A stretch of DNA of 64,000 nt from Deltaproteobacteria bacterium (GCA_029261895.1 JAJDAK010000017.1:21353-85352); one strand, 5' to 3'. Positions 50,989 through 59,663 are shown, counted from the first letter of the stretch. Notes: generated by a model not told the origin, from the letters alone. Numbers and translations are program-made.

Positions 50989-52446
50989 ATGTCCAGAGTT
51001 CCTGTTGGTCGTATCTGCGTCATCCTGCTGTTCGGTCTTTCACTGGCGCTGCCATCTATCGTCACTGCAGAAGTTTATCAATGGGTCGACGAGAAGGGTG
51101 AGCTGCACTTCTCCGACACACCCCCGCCCAAATCCAAGCAACGCGGCGTCAAGGTAGATCGCAGATTCGATCGGGATGAGAGTGCGCCGACGCGCGTGAG
51201 TGTTCCGGCGGGGAGTGAGCGTGCCGCGTATAAGGGCGAGGGGGCCTCGCGCCTAATCGTGCTCGAGAAGGTGGGCTTTGATCTGCCTCCGTCGGCCAAG
51301 AAGCCTAAGCCGATCGGTCGGGACTGTAAGCGTGATCGCGATATCAGTATCTATGACGCGGCGGGCTGGGCTAAGCGAATCCAATTCGACAGCGGCTTCT
51401 ACGGCCGACTTGACGAGCTCGGTTACGAGACACCGATCTCGAACCAGCTCAACTTTGCGCATGAAGCCAAAAAGGCGCCGGAGCTGAGCGTGATCGGAAC
51501 GATCAAAGGTGTGAAGTTCGGTAGTTGTGGCAAGTCTACGGAGATGACCGTGTTATGGCGCATGTTCGACAATCTCAAGCGTAAGGTCGTCTACGAGGTG
51601 ACCACGAAAGGGAACTACAGGCACGTCGCTGAGCGCACGCCGGCAACGAAGTCCAGCCGCCAACGCAGCGTACGAGGTTTGCGTTATGGTAGACGCACCC
51701 AATCGGGGAGCGAATCGCTTCTTCATGGGATGCTCGAGGCTTTCGTGAGTTCGGCCAATCGGTTCTTCGAGTTGGAGCAGTTCGCGAGTCTAATGACTCC
51801 GAACACCGCGGTCGCATCAATCCAGGAGGAGGAGGTAGAAGATACCGAGCCGGTCGTGCTTTCGCTTCGTTACGGCAATGGCACTGCGACCTTCTCTACG
51901 AAGGTGGAGAGCCTTAAGAGCGCGACCGCAACGGTGCGCACGGCCGCAGGTCATGGCAGCGGCTTTCTCATCTCTTCCGGTGGTTATCTCGTCACGAACT
52001 ATCATGTGATCGCGGGCAACTCTGAGGTCCTGGTGGTTCTCGGCGAAGCAGAGCTCGACGCTAAAGTTCTACGCAGCGACGCCGAGCGTGACGTAGCATT
52101 GCTCCAGCTCAAAGGATTTAGCAATGCCGCCCCACTGGAGCTGGCGCGCACCAAGCCGGCCCAGGGCGACACCCTCTACGCCGTGGGTACGCCGCTCAGC
52201 GAAGAGCTCAGTCACACGGTTACTAAAGGAATCCTCTCCGCGACTCGTACGATGAAGGGTCAGGAGTACTATCAGACCGACGCTGCTGTGAATCACGGCA
52301 GCTCGGGCGGCCCCGTCTTCAACGACCAAGGGGAGCTAGTCGCCATCACCGTCTCGGGTCTCATGACCCGCTCCGGTGGTACGATGGACATCAACTACTT
52401 GATCCCGATCCACGATGCGCTCGACGTGCTTGGCGTGCGCCCTTAG
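50989..52446 (+). CDS. DUF4124 and trypsin-like serine protease, exported
   Basis: 485 residues from the ATG at 50989, with GAGGAA 9 nt upstream. Signal peptide (ICVILLFGLSLALPSIVTA), a DUF4124 domain (EVYQWVDEKGELHFSDTPPP), a central region of about 200 residues without known family (AWAKRIQFDSGFYGRLDELG), and a C-terminal HtrA/S1-type protease with H339 (TNYHVIAG), D368 (AERDVALLQLK) and S439 (NHGSSGGPVFN). There is no PDZ domain. It is likely periplasmic, perhaps clearing misfolded proteins. The DUF4124 fusion to a protease is uncommon but seen in proteobacteria. Confidence 0.85.
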   Translation: MSRVPVGRICVILLFGLSLALPSIVTAEVYQWVDEKGELHFSDTPPPKSKQRGVKVDRRFDRDESAPTRVSVPAGSERAAYKGEGASRLIVLEKVGFDLPPSAKKPKPIGRDCKRDRDISIYDAAGWAKRIQFDSGFYGRLDELGYETPISNQLNFAHEAKKAPELSVIGTIKGVKFGSCGKSTEMTVLWRMFDNLKRKVVYEVTTKGNYRHVAERTPATKSSRQRSVRGLRYGRRTQSGSESLLHGMLEAFVSSANRFFELEQFASLMTPNTAVASIQEEEVEDTEPVVLSLRYGNGTATFSTKVESLKSATATVRTAAGHGSGFLISSGGYLVTNYHVIAGNSEVLVVLGEAELDAKVLRSDAERDVALLQLKGFSNAAPLELARTKPAQGDTLYAVGTPLSEELSHTVTKGILSATRTMKGQEYYQTDAAVNHGSSGGPVFNDQGELVAITVSGLMTRSGGTMDINYLIPIHDALDVLGVRP

Positions 52447-52628
52447 CTGGACTTCCCCCGGTCCTGTAGACAATTAGAGGGCACAGTTTGAGGGGGCTTC
52501 AAATACCGCAGGACTGACGCCGCCGGTTTACTCATTCGCGATCGCACCTCGATTTCATTCGGCCGGCACGCGCTGCTCATAAGATTCCCACGCCAGCATC
52601 CGCGCGTCAGTACAACCGTGATCGCCGT

Positions 52629-53468
52629 CTAAAGGACGCTCAGGTAATAGCCGTGGTTTAGCCACTCAAGCTGTCCGTTACGGAATCCTACATTGAGCTG
52701 TCCCAGCCAACGCTCGGCGCCCGCCCAGATTGGTTGCGCGTAGTGCCAGACTTCGTAATCTCCACTGCTTGATTTAATGACCGATCGAGTAGGGCCGCCC
52801 GATAACAACTTGCTGGCCTGTTCGAGTGTCATTCCGGGTTTGAGCGAGGTCATGATCGTCCTGAATGCTTGACGTTTGGGTTTTTTCTTCGCGTCATCGA
52901 TCAGAAATATGGGGATCATGGGTAGAACGAGGGGCGCTAATACCCAGAGCCCGATTGCCTCGAAGGAACTCCCCCTTCTCTCCTCGTTATAGGATCGGTA
53001 CGCGAGGCCTAGGGGGGATTCCATCAGATCGTTGCGTCGGATAAACGACACAATATCTCCAAGTCCATTCTCGTAAGGTGGAGAATCTTCTGAGTAATCA
53101 GTCCAGGGCCTTAGAATTTTATCAACGGTCGTACGATCCAGTACACTGATAAGCTGGTCTTCCTCGAAAACGCAGAGCAATATGTTTGGATCGTCGTCGA
53201 ACGAAAACTTGATCGCCTGGTAGTGGCGGTCTGCGTGAAGGAATTCAGAAAAGGTGTGTCCTTCTGTACCGAAAGCCAACGAAACTACCTCGGGGCTCTT
53301 CCCCATCAAAGAACGCAGCGCGCGCGGCTCCCTGAGATCCGTTGGAATCGCTACGCAACCGATGGTCACGACCAGCGCAATGAGTCCGGCCACTCCGCAG
53401 AACCGCTGGGCCCCTTTTGTTCCGCTTCGTATCCATCTCTCGCGAGTATGTATCGAATTCGTTTGCAT
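52629..53468 (-). CDS. Predicted lipoprotein / envelope protein, hypothetical
   Basis: 279 residues from the ATG at 53468 with GGAGG 5 nt upstream. An N-terminal hydrophobic segment ends in a lipobox-like Cys (VAGLIALVVTIGC-VAI). A second membrane segment lies near 185-205 (IGLWVLAPLVLPMIPIFLID). The C-terminal part (FRTIMTSLKPGMTLEQASKL, GGPTRSVIKSSSGDYEVWHY, LGQLNVGFRNGQLEWLNHGY) has the small alpha/beta shape of SmpA/BamE-like domains, where GMT marks the first helix. Function unknown. Monocistronic and convergent with the protease. Confidence 0.7.
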   Translation of the reverse strand: MQTNSIHTRERWIRSGTKGAQRFCGVAGLIALVVTIGCVAIPTDLREPRALRSLMGKSPEVVSLAFGTEGHTFSEFLHADRHYQAIKFSFDDDPNILLCVFEEDQLISVLDRTTVDKILRPWTDYSEDSPPYENGLGDIVSFIRRNDLMESPLGLAYRSYNEERRGSSFEAIGLWVLAPLVLPMIPIFLIDDAKKKPKRQAFRTIMTSLKPGMTLEQASKLLSGGPTRSVIKSSSGDYEVWHYAQPIWAGAERWLGQLNVGFRNGQLEWLNHGYYLSVL

Positions 53469-53709
53469 CGTAACCTCCGGCAATTGTCTGAGCTTGAAGA
53501 TGCATCAATAATGCGAGGAGTAAAAGTTTGTCTTGGCTGGCTAATGTTTGTTTCATGATCGTCCAGAGAGGAATCTGACCTGACGGATTCCCCCCCGGTT
53601 CCACGAACACATCCAAGAAAACCTATGATGGGCCTGGGGCAGGTCAATAAAGACGGAACTCGAATTCGGCTGGAAGTAATTCTCGACACTACTCTGACAC
53701 GCCATGCCT

Positions 53710-54573
53710 CTAACCGTGCTCACGAAAACCACGCAGAAACTCACGAACCGTGGCGACGGCCTCTTGGCGGAGTCTGGCTTTTTCGTCTTCGTCAGTCGGG
53801 CGGCCGAGGAATCCGGCGTAAGCGCGGGGACCATCCTGGTCGGTGTCGCGAAAGCGCTCGTTGAGGAGCTGCAACGCTTCGGTCACCTGGGGATGCGCCG
53901 CTATGGTGCTATTCGCAGCTCTCTGCCCAGCAGCTCTCGGACCGCCTTCCGCGTTGAGAAGCGTGAACACCAGGTCATATGCGTCCTTGTTTTCGTGACG
54001 GTCTTGGAAAGCAAAGATCTTAAGCACGGTGTACGGGAGTATGTTTGTCACGCGTACGGTGACGCGTGAATGACCGCCGTCGTCAAGTCGCGGGCCTTCG
54101 ATTGCGCGTTCGATGAAATCGTCGCGAACGAGGTGTGCACCCCGGACATTGAAAGCGCCAAGCTTCGAGCCGGTCGATTCGCCCTTGGGTCGGAAGATGC
54201 GACCGGCTTCAACTTCGTCGGTTTCGCAGAGGAACTCGACGAATACCGTCATACCATCGACATCGCGCGCCCATCGGAAGCTAGGTTCGCGCTGCTGAAA
54301 CTGCGCCTTCTCCAAATTGTTTTGCAGCGTCCGGTACGTCTCGGGTGTCTCATCGCCGAGTGCAAGGCCGATGATGAGATCGACGTCGGTCGTACCCACA
54401 TGAGCGCGGGCACCTTCGGGGAGTTCCCCGATGAGGTATCTCGGTGCCAGGCCGCCAGCCAGATAGATCCGGTCTTTCCATGGCCCGAGATCGCCAAGGA
54501 GCGTGATCAGCACGCGCTCGCAGCGTAGCGTCGCTTCATCGTTGTAGTCGGAGTGGTGCCCGCGTCGACTCAA
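53710..54573 (-). CDS. AbiEii-like nucleotidyltransferase toxin
   Basis: 287 residues from a TTG that overlaps the stop of the upstream regulator (TTGA). Nucleotidyltransferase motifs are LAGGLAPRYLIGE (G40-G41) and D63-V-D65 in GTTDVDLIIG, followed by VFVEFLCETDEVEAGRIFRP and a late ILPYTVLKIFAFQDRHENKD, the K-x-x-A-x-x-x-R-x-K-D pattern of AbiEii/AbiGii proteins. Such enzymes act as type IV toxins and abortive-infection effectors. Its gene partner is an AbiEi-like regulator. Intact by eye. Confidence 0.82.
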   Translation of the reverse strand: MSRRGHHSDYNDEATLRCERVLITLLGDLGPWKDRIYLAGGLAPRYLIGELPEGARAHVGTTDVDLIIGLALGDETPETYRTLQNNLEKAQFQQREPSFRWARDVDGMTVFVEFLCETDEVEAGRIFRPKGESTGSKLGAFNVRGAHLVRDDFIERAIEGPRLDDGGHSRVTVRVTNILPYTVLKIFAFQDRHENKDAYDLVFTLLNAEGGPRAAGQRAANSTIAAHPQVTEALQLLNERFRDTDQDGPRAYAGFLGRPTDEDEKARLRQEAVATVREFLRGFREHG

Positions 54574-55622
54574 AATCCAATCATCTCTTGTCGCAGGTGG
54601 TCTGCCTGTTCTCGGCCTCTCCGTGGATCCCGTCGAAGGTCGGCGTAAAGGCGGAAGCGGTTCGCCAGCCAGAGGTTGTCGTCCTGTTCACGAAACGCAA
54701 GTGGTGCGTCGTCCTTCGCTTGTAGAAAGACGACGTTCTGACCGTCGGCGACGGGACTCGCTCCGGTCGCTTCGTACAACTCTTGCGCGGCGGCCGTCGC
54801 TTGAACCCAGACCTCGACGATAGGGATCGCAGTGATGAACGGTGCGATTCGGCTTGCGGCCGCAGCACCTGTAAGTGCGTAGTCGATGTCCTGCTGACCG
54901 AGGGCTTCACCGAGCTGCTCGATAAGTTGCTGAGGCGTCTGTGCAAGCCGGTAGGCTAGGATCCGATTCGGTTCGACTACATTCTCCTCCGCCCATAGAT
55001 CGAGTAGCGCGGTCGGATCGGTAACGTGCCGTATGCGCTTGGGGCCGGTTCCTTCGGTGGTGATGATGCCCTCCCCTTCCAAGCGAGTGAGCACACGATG
55101 CACCAGCGCGACCGAAACCTGCACGATTTCAGCAAGCGCTTTGACCTGCCAGTCGCGAGTTGGCTCGATCAGCAGCGCTTGGGCAATGAGCCCCGCCTTG
55201 CCCCGAAGTCGAGTTGGCGCTGGCACTCCTGGAGTGCCGCGAGCCTGGCCTCTCCCCTCCACGTGAAGGAACAGGCCGGGCAACTCGATATGGGCATTAC
55301 CGAGGCCATCGACAAAAGCGATCCCGTGTTCCTGCACGATTTGCCGCGCCTCTGCTGTGGTTTTGCCAGCGATGAGCAATAACGGCCTTTGGGGCTCTTC
55401 CTGGTGCCGGTGGACAAGCTGGCGGGCCGTGGCAGCATTGGCCTGCTGCTTGAATTCCACATTGATCGTCGTACGCTTATCCGCGAAGCGCACAACGGCA
55501 TCCCATTGCTGTCGGGCCCTGTATGGTTCAACCCTTACATCCAGACCCGGAACCTGGCGCAGGATGCGGAGGGCCTCAGCCTCAAAGGCTCCAGCTATAT
55601 TTACTGTTTTAGCCTTTTTCAC
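54570..55622 (-). CDS. AbiEi-like antitoxin / transcriptional regulator
   Basis: 350 residues from a GTG at 55622. The open frame continues 58 codons upstream but those residues look non-coding. N-terminal region (AFEAEALRILRQVPGLDVRV, ADKRTTINVEFKQQANAATA, RPLLLIAGKTTAEARQIVQE) resembles a nuclease-like fold. A central wHTH follows (GLIAQALLIEPTRDWQVKAL, AEIVQVSVALVHRVLTRLEG, EGIITTEGTGPKRIRHVTDP) and a C-terminal domain (IDYALTGAAAASRIAPFITA, EVWVQATAAAQELYEATGAS) of the type IV AbiEi class. It likely represses its own operon through the inverted repeat at its start and counteracts the downstream nucleotidyltransferase. Overlap of 4 nt with the toxin gene. Confidence 0.78.
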   Translation of the reverse strand: MKKAKTVNIAGAFEAEALRILRQVPGLDVRVEPYRARQQWDAVVRFADKRTTINVEFKQQANAATARQLVHRHQEEPQRPLLLIAGKTTAEARQIVQEHGIAFVDGLGNAHIELPGLFLHVEGRGQARGTPGVPAPTRLRGKAGLIAQALLIEPTRDWQVKALAEIVQVSVALVHRVLTRLEGEGIITTEGTGPKRIRHVTDPTALLDLWAEENVVEPNRILAYRLAQTPQQLIEQLGEALGQQDIDYALTGAAAASRIAPFITAIPIVEVWVQATAAAQELYEATGASPVADGQNVVFLQAKDDAPLAFREQDDNLWLANRFRLYADLRRDPRRGREQADHLRQEMIGF

Positions 55623-55652
55623 AATGATTGTGAATATAGCAATTTTTGTGAA
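55618..55652. promoter_or_regulatory. Operator-like repeats of the AbiE-type operon
   Basis: TTCACAA-TGA-TTGTGAA (55618-55634) is a perfect 7-bp inverted repeat, and a further TTGTGAA half-site lies 18 bp on (55646-55652), in an AT-rich pocket. The regulator's GTG start lies within the first repeat. Inverted repeats bound by AbiEi are known in the family, so autoregulation is likely. Confidence 0.6.
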
Positions 55653-55694
55653 AATAGACGAGATGCCGGTAGCACACCACGTCCATACAGAGCC

Positions 55695-55718
55695 GGTAAT
55701 CACCTGGCAAGCCAAATT
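55695..55718 (+). repeat. GGTAA-CTGGTAAGCC motif, copy 2
   Basis: GGTAATCACCTGGCAAGCCA followed by AATT, a variant with one change in the CTGGTAAG core. It lies just upstream of the AbiE operator, without an adjacent tRNA fragment. Confidence 0.45.
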
Positions 55719-55882
55719 CAGGTGTCTTGAATGGTCCCGTTCCGTTCGCGATCGATCGCCTAAGTGCTTGAATTCGCAAAGTGTAGAATGAAACAACCCG
55801 GCGGGTGACCCATTGAATGACCGTCAAGCGTCCTCCCGAATTCCTTCGCAGAACGCACATTTACAAAGCACGATTTCGTTTG

Positions 55883-55906
55883 GGTAATCACCTGGTAAGC
55901 CAAAAT
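55883..55906 (+). repeat. GGTAA-CTGGTAAGCC motif, copy 3
   Basis: GGTAATCACCTGGTAAGCCA followed by AAAT. It shares TCACC with copy 2, while copies 1 and 4 have CAAC. No gene is seen from 55623 to 56529, and that whole 0.9-kb gap holds only these motifs and the tRNA repeat. Confidence 0.5.
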
Positions 55907-56024
55907 CGCAATTTCGAGGTTGAAACGCCAAGTCGCGACTTAGAGCGGAGGGACATCTGGCGATGTTGCTCAGACAACTGCGAAGGGATTCATCAGTGAA
56001 ATCAAACAATTACGCAGGTTAGAT

Positions 56025-56120
56025 TGGTGGAGCTGAACGGGATCGAACCGTCGACCTCCTGAATGCCATTCAAATGCTCCCTATCGTATTCGGGCTCAAA
56101 ACCTAGGATTCGTGGCTGTT
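56025..56120 (-). repeat. tRNA-Ala(GGC) 3'-half repeat, right copy (att-like)
   Basis: 95 of 96 bases match 39601-39696 in the same orientation: CCA end, T-arm, anticodon arm with GGC, then the same non-tRNA flank (CCTAGGATTCGTGGCTGTT). After about 20 unrelated bases the GGTAA motif follows in both copies. Neither copy has a 5' tRNA half, so neither is the functional tRNA gene. Confidence 0.75.
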
Positions 56121-56139
56121 CTCGATGTTGAATGTTTCT

Positions 56140-56163
56140 GGTAAGCAACTGGTAAGCCAGAAT
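56140..56163 (+). repeat. GGTAA-CTGGTAAGCC motif, copy 4
   Basis: GGTAAGCAACTGGTAAGCCA followed by GAAT, at the same place beyond the right tRNA repeat as copy 1 is beyond the left one. The next 366 bp, to 56529, contain no gene or RNA that I can support. Confidence 0.5.
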
Positions 56164-56529
56164 ACAACATTCATTTCGGGTTTCATGCCTACGCCCCTGA
56201 CCGTCGAGCTCGTTGGATCGCGAAGGGTGAGACCCGCTTACCCTCGTGCAGCGACTCCGCAGTTCGTGCCGTAAGAAGTGATCGCGATGAGGCTGGAAAT
56301 TGTATGACTCGCGGGGGATCGGGGTGTGTATCTCAAGCACGCTAGAATTCGATGCGAACTGGCCAGGTCGTAATTTCATCCAAAAATATCAGCCAGATCG
56401 CCGAATCCTACCGACGCTATAGCGACTTTACCGAATCAGGCTGGCTCGATATGGTATGCATATCGCACTTCACCTGAAAGATATTGGGTAGTTAGCGGGC
56501 GCCAACGCAAAGGAGTCCAAGTAAGAGCG

Positions 56530-57918
56530 ATGAGTCACATGGCAGTAACCACCTCAAAGATAACCGCAGCGCAGCGGCAGAGGATCCTCGATCAGACTGA
56601 GGGGCATTTTCTCGATTTCAAAGCGATTGAGATTCAGCCAGGAAAGCTCACGCGCACGATCGCTGCGTTCGCAAATACAACTGGTGGTGAGCTCTATATC
56701 GGAATCGATGATGATCATTCCTGGCGCGGCTTTAAAATTCCTGAACATGCAAATGGCCATATCCAGGCGCTGGAGGCCCTGTTCCCGCTCGGTCAATTCT
56801 TTGACTACACATTCCTACTCAATGTAGAGGCGGACGGGTATGTCCTGCAGGTCACAGTGCACAAGACACCGGACATCAAGACTTCCTCGCAAGGAGAAGT
56901 CTATATCAGACGGGGAGCTCAAAACCTCCCAGTTAGAGATGCGGCGCTCGACCGCCTAAAGCTCAGCAAAGGCGTTACGTCCTTTGAAACGCAAACGATA
57001 GATGCCCCTGCGGACGTAGTTGAAAACTCAGCGATTCTGCTCGAGTTCCTCATTGGCGTGGTGCCAACTGCAGAGCCTGAGCCTTGGCTGAAGAAGCAGT
57101 TACTGCTTCGGGAAGGTAAGCCGACGGTCGCCAGTGTTCTCGTGTTCGCCGAGGAGCCTCAGGCGATTCTCCCCAAGCGCTGCGGAATCAAGATTTATCG
57201 GTACGAAACGGATGAGGCAGAAGGAACTCGAGATACTCTCAAGTTTCAACCGCTAAGTATCGATGGCCCTGCTTGCGCGCAAGTGTATGCGGCGGTCGAT
57301 AAGACGATCGAGATTGTTGAGCAGATCAGCGTGGTAGGTAAAAAAGGGCTCGAGTCGATCAACTACCCCAAAGAGACACTCCATGAGATCATAACGAATG
57401 CCGTTCTTCATCGGGATTACAGCGTCATCTCAGACATACATATTCGTCTCTTCGATAATCGCATCGAAGTTGAGAGCCCAGGGATCCTTCCTGGACATGT
57501 CACATCGCAGAACATCCTCTCTGAACAGTTCGCTCGCAATGGGAGCATTGTTCGGCTCGTAAATAAGTTTCCGGATGCCCCCAACAAGGATGTCGGCGAA
57601 GGATTAAACACTGCGTTTGAGAGTATGCGAAAACTAAGGCTTAAAGAACCGGAGATTTTCGAGGCGGACAATAGTGTTGTTGTATTCATTCGGCACGAAC
57701 GGCTCGCATCGCCCGAGGAAGCGGTTCTAGACTACCTTGACGAAAACGAGGAAATCAACAACAGAACTGCCCGAGAGCGTTCCGGCATCACGTCTGAGAA
57801 TAAGATGAAGGAAGTCTTCTACCGGCTAAGGGACAGAGGCCTCCTTGAGCCCGTGCCTGGTAAGAAGGGGTCAGCATCATCTTGGCGCCGACCGAAGCGA
57901 GACTCCGACGCGGAGTAG
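56530..57918 (+). CDS. AlbA/Schlafen-domain ATP-binding protein (RecG-C-like)
   Basis: 462 residues. The N-terminal AlbA_2/Schlafen fold (EGHFLDFKAIEIQPGKLTRT, IAAFANTTGGELYIGIDDD, GEVYIRRGAQNLPVRDAALD) is followed by a GHKL-like ATP-binding region (YPKETLHEIITNAVLHRDYS with N-A-x-x-H-R-D-Y, IRLFDNRIEVESPGILPG, NIVRL-type loop, VGEGLNTAFESMRKLRLKEP) and a C-terminal wHTH (VLDYLDENEEINNRTARERS). Family members are putative transcriptional regulators and are often found in defence or mobile regions. It has a poorly spaced AAAGGAG about 14 nt before the ATG, and a second ATG at 56539 is possible. An attC-like site follows directly, so it could be an unusually long cassette. Confidence 0.85.
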   Translation: MSHMAVTTSKITAAQRQRILDQTEGHFLDFKAIEIQPGKLTRTIAAFANTTGGELYIGIDDDHSWRGFKIPEHANGHIQALEALFPLGQFFDYTFLLNVEADGYVLQVTVHKTPDIKTSSQGEVYIRRGAQNLPVRDAALDRLKLSKGVTSFETQTIDAPADVVENSAILLEFLIGVVPTAEPEPWLKKQLLLREGKPTVASVLVFAEEPQAILPKRCGIKIYRYETDEAEGTRDTLKFQPLSIDGPACAQVYAAVDKTIEIVEQISVVGKKGLESINYPKETLHEIITNAVLHRDYSVISDIHIRLFDNRIEVESPGILPGHVTSQNILSEQFARNGSIVRLVNKFPDAPNKDVGEGLNTAFESMRKLRLKEPEIFEADNSVVVFIRHERLASPEEAVLDYLDENEEINNRTARERSGITSENKMKEVFYRLRDRGLLEPVPGKKGSASSWRRPKRDSDAE

Positions 57919-57924
57919 ACCGCC

Positions 57925-58046
57925 CGCTACCAAGCCGCTGCAGCGCGCCGGCCGCCCGTGACTTGAGGTGGGCAGCAAACGTGGCTGCGCCAAGGTACAC
58001 TAGACTTTTTACAGGCGGTCGCGGCTGAGCGGCCGATCCGTTGGGC
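57925..58046 (+). repeat. attC-like site 5
   Basis: R' GTTGGGC at 58040-58046, with GCGGCTGAGCGGCC just before it as in the other sites. The left box is degenerate (CGCTACC, 57925-57931) but is followed by AAGCCGC as in site 3. The interior is divergent from array A. It starts 7 nt after the AlbA gene stop. Confidence 0.6.
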
Positions 58047-58063
58047 GGCTGGAAGTTGACGAG

Positions 58064-58996
58064 ATGGTCGAACCGAAGCGAGATAGAAATCTCTTGGCGA
58101 TGGCGATTCCGATCGGGAAGCTGCTCCCATGGGGTGCGCTGGCGCTCCTAGCAGTTGTTACAGCCACTTTCACACTCACTAGATTGAGCACATCTGACCG
58201 CGAAGCTGCTTTAGAAACCCAGCTCACAGCGAAGAACGAGAGCGTTCGCCGCGTGGAAGCGCAGAACCCACTTCGCCTACCGACCTCCAGCCTGCCCGGT
58301 GTAACGCTCGCGAATGCGCACGACCTGCCTGAGCTCCGCGAACTTGCGGAACGTGTCGCGAACCTCGAAGCCGAACGTTCGAAGCTGTTGTCTGAGTTGG
58401 TTAGCCGAACCGAGGGCTCCCTTGATCCCGCAAGCGAACTGGCTGGTCTCTTGCACCAGCTGGACAGCTCGGAGGAGGATTCCCAAGAGCAAGCATTGGC
58501 TGGCCTCTTCGATCTTCGGAACCCTCGATCATTCTTAGCACTCGTATCCTACTTCGGCAGAGATTCGGATCGCGCCACCCGTCGGTTCTCAATCTTCGAC
58601 TGGCTGAACTTCCTCTGGCGCCTCGACCCCCAGAGCGGGATGGAGTTCGCGATTGGCATACTCGAGTCTGACGATACCCACCATTCCTACGCGGCCTATC
58701 GGAAGCTGCGATCGGACCTCAACGACCTCGCCCTGCTCGAGGGTGCTCGGCAGCCGTTGGAACAGGTCGCGCTACAGAGCGAGAGTCCATTGGCGAGAAC
58801 CCGAGCCAAGCTCTTGCTCGAGGCCCTACCGAATTGGCGTACCGAAATCGAGAAACGCGATCAAGAGAGAGCGGAGTACGAGCGGCAGTTGGACGAACAT
58901 GAGAAGCAGTCCGATCCCCGCAACATTCCCGAAATGCTCCGCGATATCGAGAAGGCCATTTCCGAGCTTGCCGGAGACCGAACTGAGCCGAAGTAG
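58064..58996 (+). CDS. Membrane-anchored coiled-coil protein, integron cassette
   Basis: 310 residues, start 17 nt after the R' box. A cytoplasmic N-tail and one membrane helix (WGALALLAVVTATFTLTRL, about 24-42), then coiled coil (LRELAERVANLEAERSKLLS), a HEAT-like helical region (EEDSQEQALAGLFDLRNPRS, QPLEQVALQSESPLARTRAK) and a charged C-terminal helix (EKRDQERAEYERQLDEHEKQ). No family recognised. An anchored scaffold or periplasmic adaptor is possible. Ends 7 nt before the next attC-like site. Confidence 0.7.
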   Translation: MVEPKRDRNLLAMAIPIGKLLPWGALALLAVVTATFTLTRLSTSDREAALETQLTAKNESVRRVEAQNPLRLPTSSLPGVTLANAHDLPELRELAERVANLEAERSKLLSELVSRTEGSLDPASELAGLLHQLDSSEEDSQEQALAGLFDLRNPRSFLALVSYFGRDSDRATRRFSIFDWLNFLWRLDPQSGMEFAIGILESDDTHHSYAAYRKLRSDLNDLALLEGARQPLEQVALQSESPLARTRAKLLLEALPNWRTEIEKRDQERAEYERQLDEHEKQSDPRNIPEMLRDIEKAISELAGDRTEPK

Positions 58997-59003
58997 GTCA
59001 GCC

Positions 59004-59080
59004 GCCCAACAGCTAGCTCCACGCCTTAGCGCTGGCAGTCAGCAGCTGTTGGGGAGCAGCTGAACCGCATACCATTAGAC
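59004..59080 (+). repeat. attC-like site 6 (short)
   Basis: R'' GCCCAAC at 59004-59010 starts a hairpin: CCCAACAGCT pairs exactly with AGCTGTTGGG at 59043-59052. The right end is either GTTGGGG (59047-59053) or the degenerate ATTAGAC (59074-59080). At 50-77 bp it is much shorter than the other sites, within the usual size range of short attC sites. Confidence 0.55.
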
Positions 59081-59088
59081 GACCGATC

Positions 59089-59550
59089 ATGGCACGGCGC
59101 AAACACCGCCGATCGCAACGGTCTCCGAGGAAAAAAAAGCCTCAGTCCCGGGGCCGAAGACAGAAAAGGCCATTCAGGTTGGTTACGAAGGCGATTTCGA
59201 TAGCTATCTCTACGATTGGGCTCTTTTCAAGTGCAACGGCTTTTTGGTCCGATGTGCACGTCTACAGTACCGATCATCTAGATTCAAACGACATATTCTC
59301 GGCCCCCTTTCTCGTGAAAAACAACGGTCTATTCACCGTCTACCAGGTCCGAGCCGGGTGCCACATCCACAAAGTTTCTATCAAAGAGCAGCCCTTTATG
59401 TCCGACGTCCTAATCACGGTTGGTCGCGCTAGGACGCTCGCCCGCGGTCAAAGTTTTTCGACGTCGTGCCCTAATAAGCTATCTGATTTCCAAGGAGCGG
59501 ACCAGACCGGGAGAGTATCGATCCGGGTATCATATCGGCCAATGCTTTGA
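59089..59550 (+). CDS. Small membrane-anchored protein, integron cassette
   Basis: 153 residues. Very basic N-terminus (RRKHRRSQRSPRKKKPQSRG), one membrane helix (AISIAISTIGLFSSATAFW, about 35-53), and a mature part with two Cys (VRAGCHIHKVS, FSTSCPNKLS) and beta character (APFLVKNNGLFTVYQV, GRVSIRVSYRPML). No family recognised. The stretch from its stop to the next site (113 nt) is empty. Confidence 0.65.
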   Translation: MARRKHRRSQRSPRKKKPQSRGRRQKRPFRLVTKAISIAISTIGLFSSATAFWSDVHVYSTDHLDSNDIFSAPFLVKNNGLFTVYQVRAGCHIHKVSIKEQPFMSDVLITVGRARTLARGQSFSTSCPNKLSDFQGADQTGRVSIRVSYRPML

Positions 59551-59663
59551 ATCTTCGAGGACTCTAGAACGTTCAGTTTCGAATCCAAAGTCGACGCGGA
59601 TGGCAAACTTCGCTGGCTGCCGTATGTATCAAACTAGTCCAGAAATTCGGACGGTTCTCTGCC

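Noticed and set aside
53245..53616. 123-codon minus-strand frame
   Set aside because: It overlaps the start of the predicted envelope protein, which has a good ribosome binding site, and continues as a shadow.
55623..55796. N-terminal extension of the AbiEi-like protein
   Set aside because: The 58 extra codons cross the operator and one GGTAA motif and do not look coding.
39601..56120. Classical integrative element between the two tRNA repeats
   Set aside because: There is no integrase, both repeats lack the tRNA 5' half, and lgt lies inside, so I report att-like scars rather than a complete element.
56002..56379. 125-codon minus-strand frame through the right tRNA repeat
   Set aside because: Same artefact as the left copy; the rest of the frame is not protein-like.
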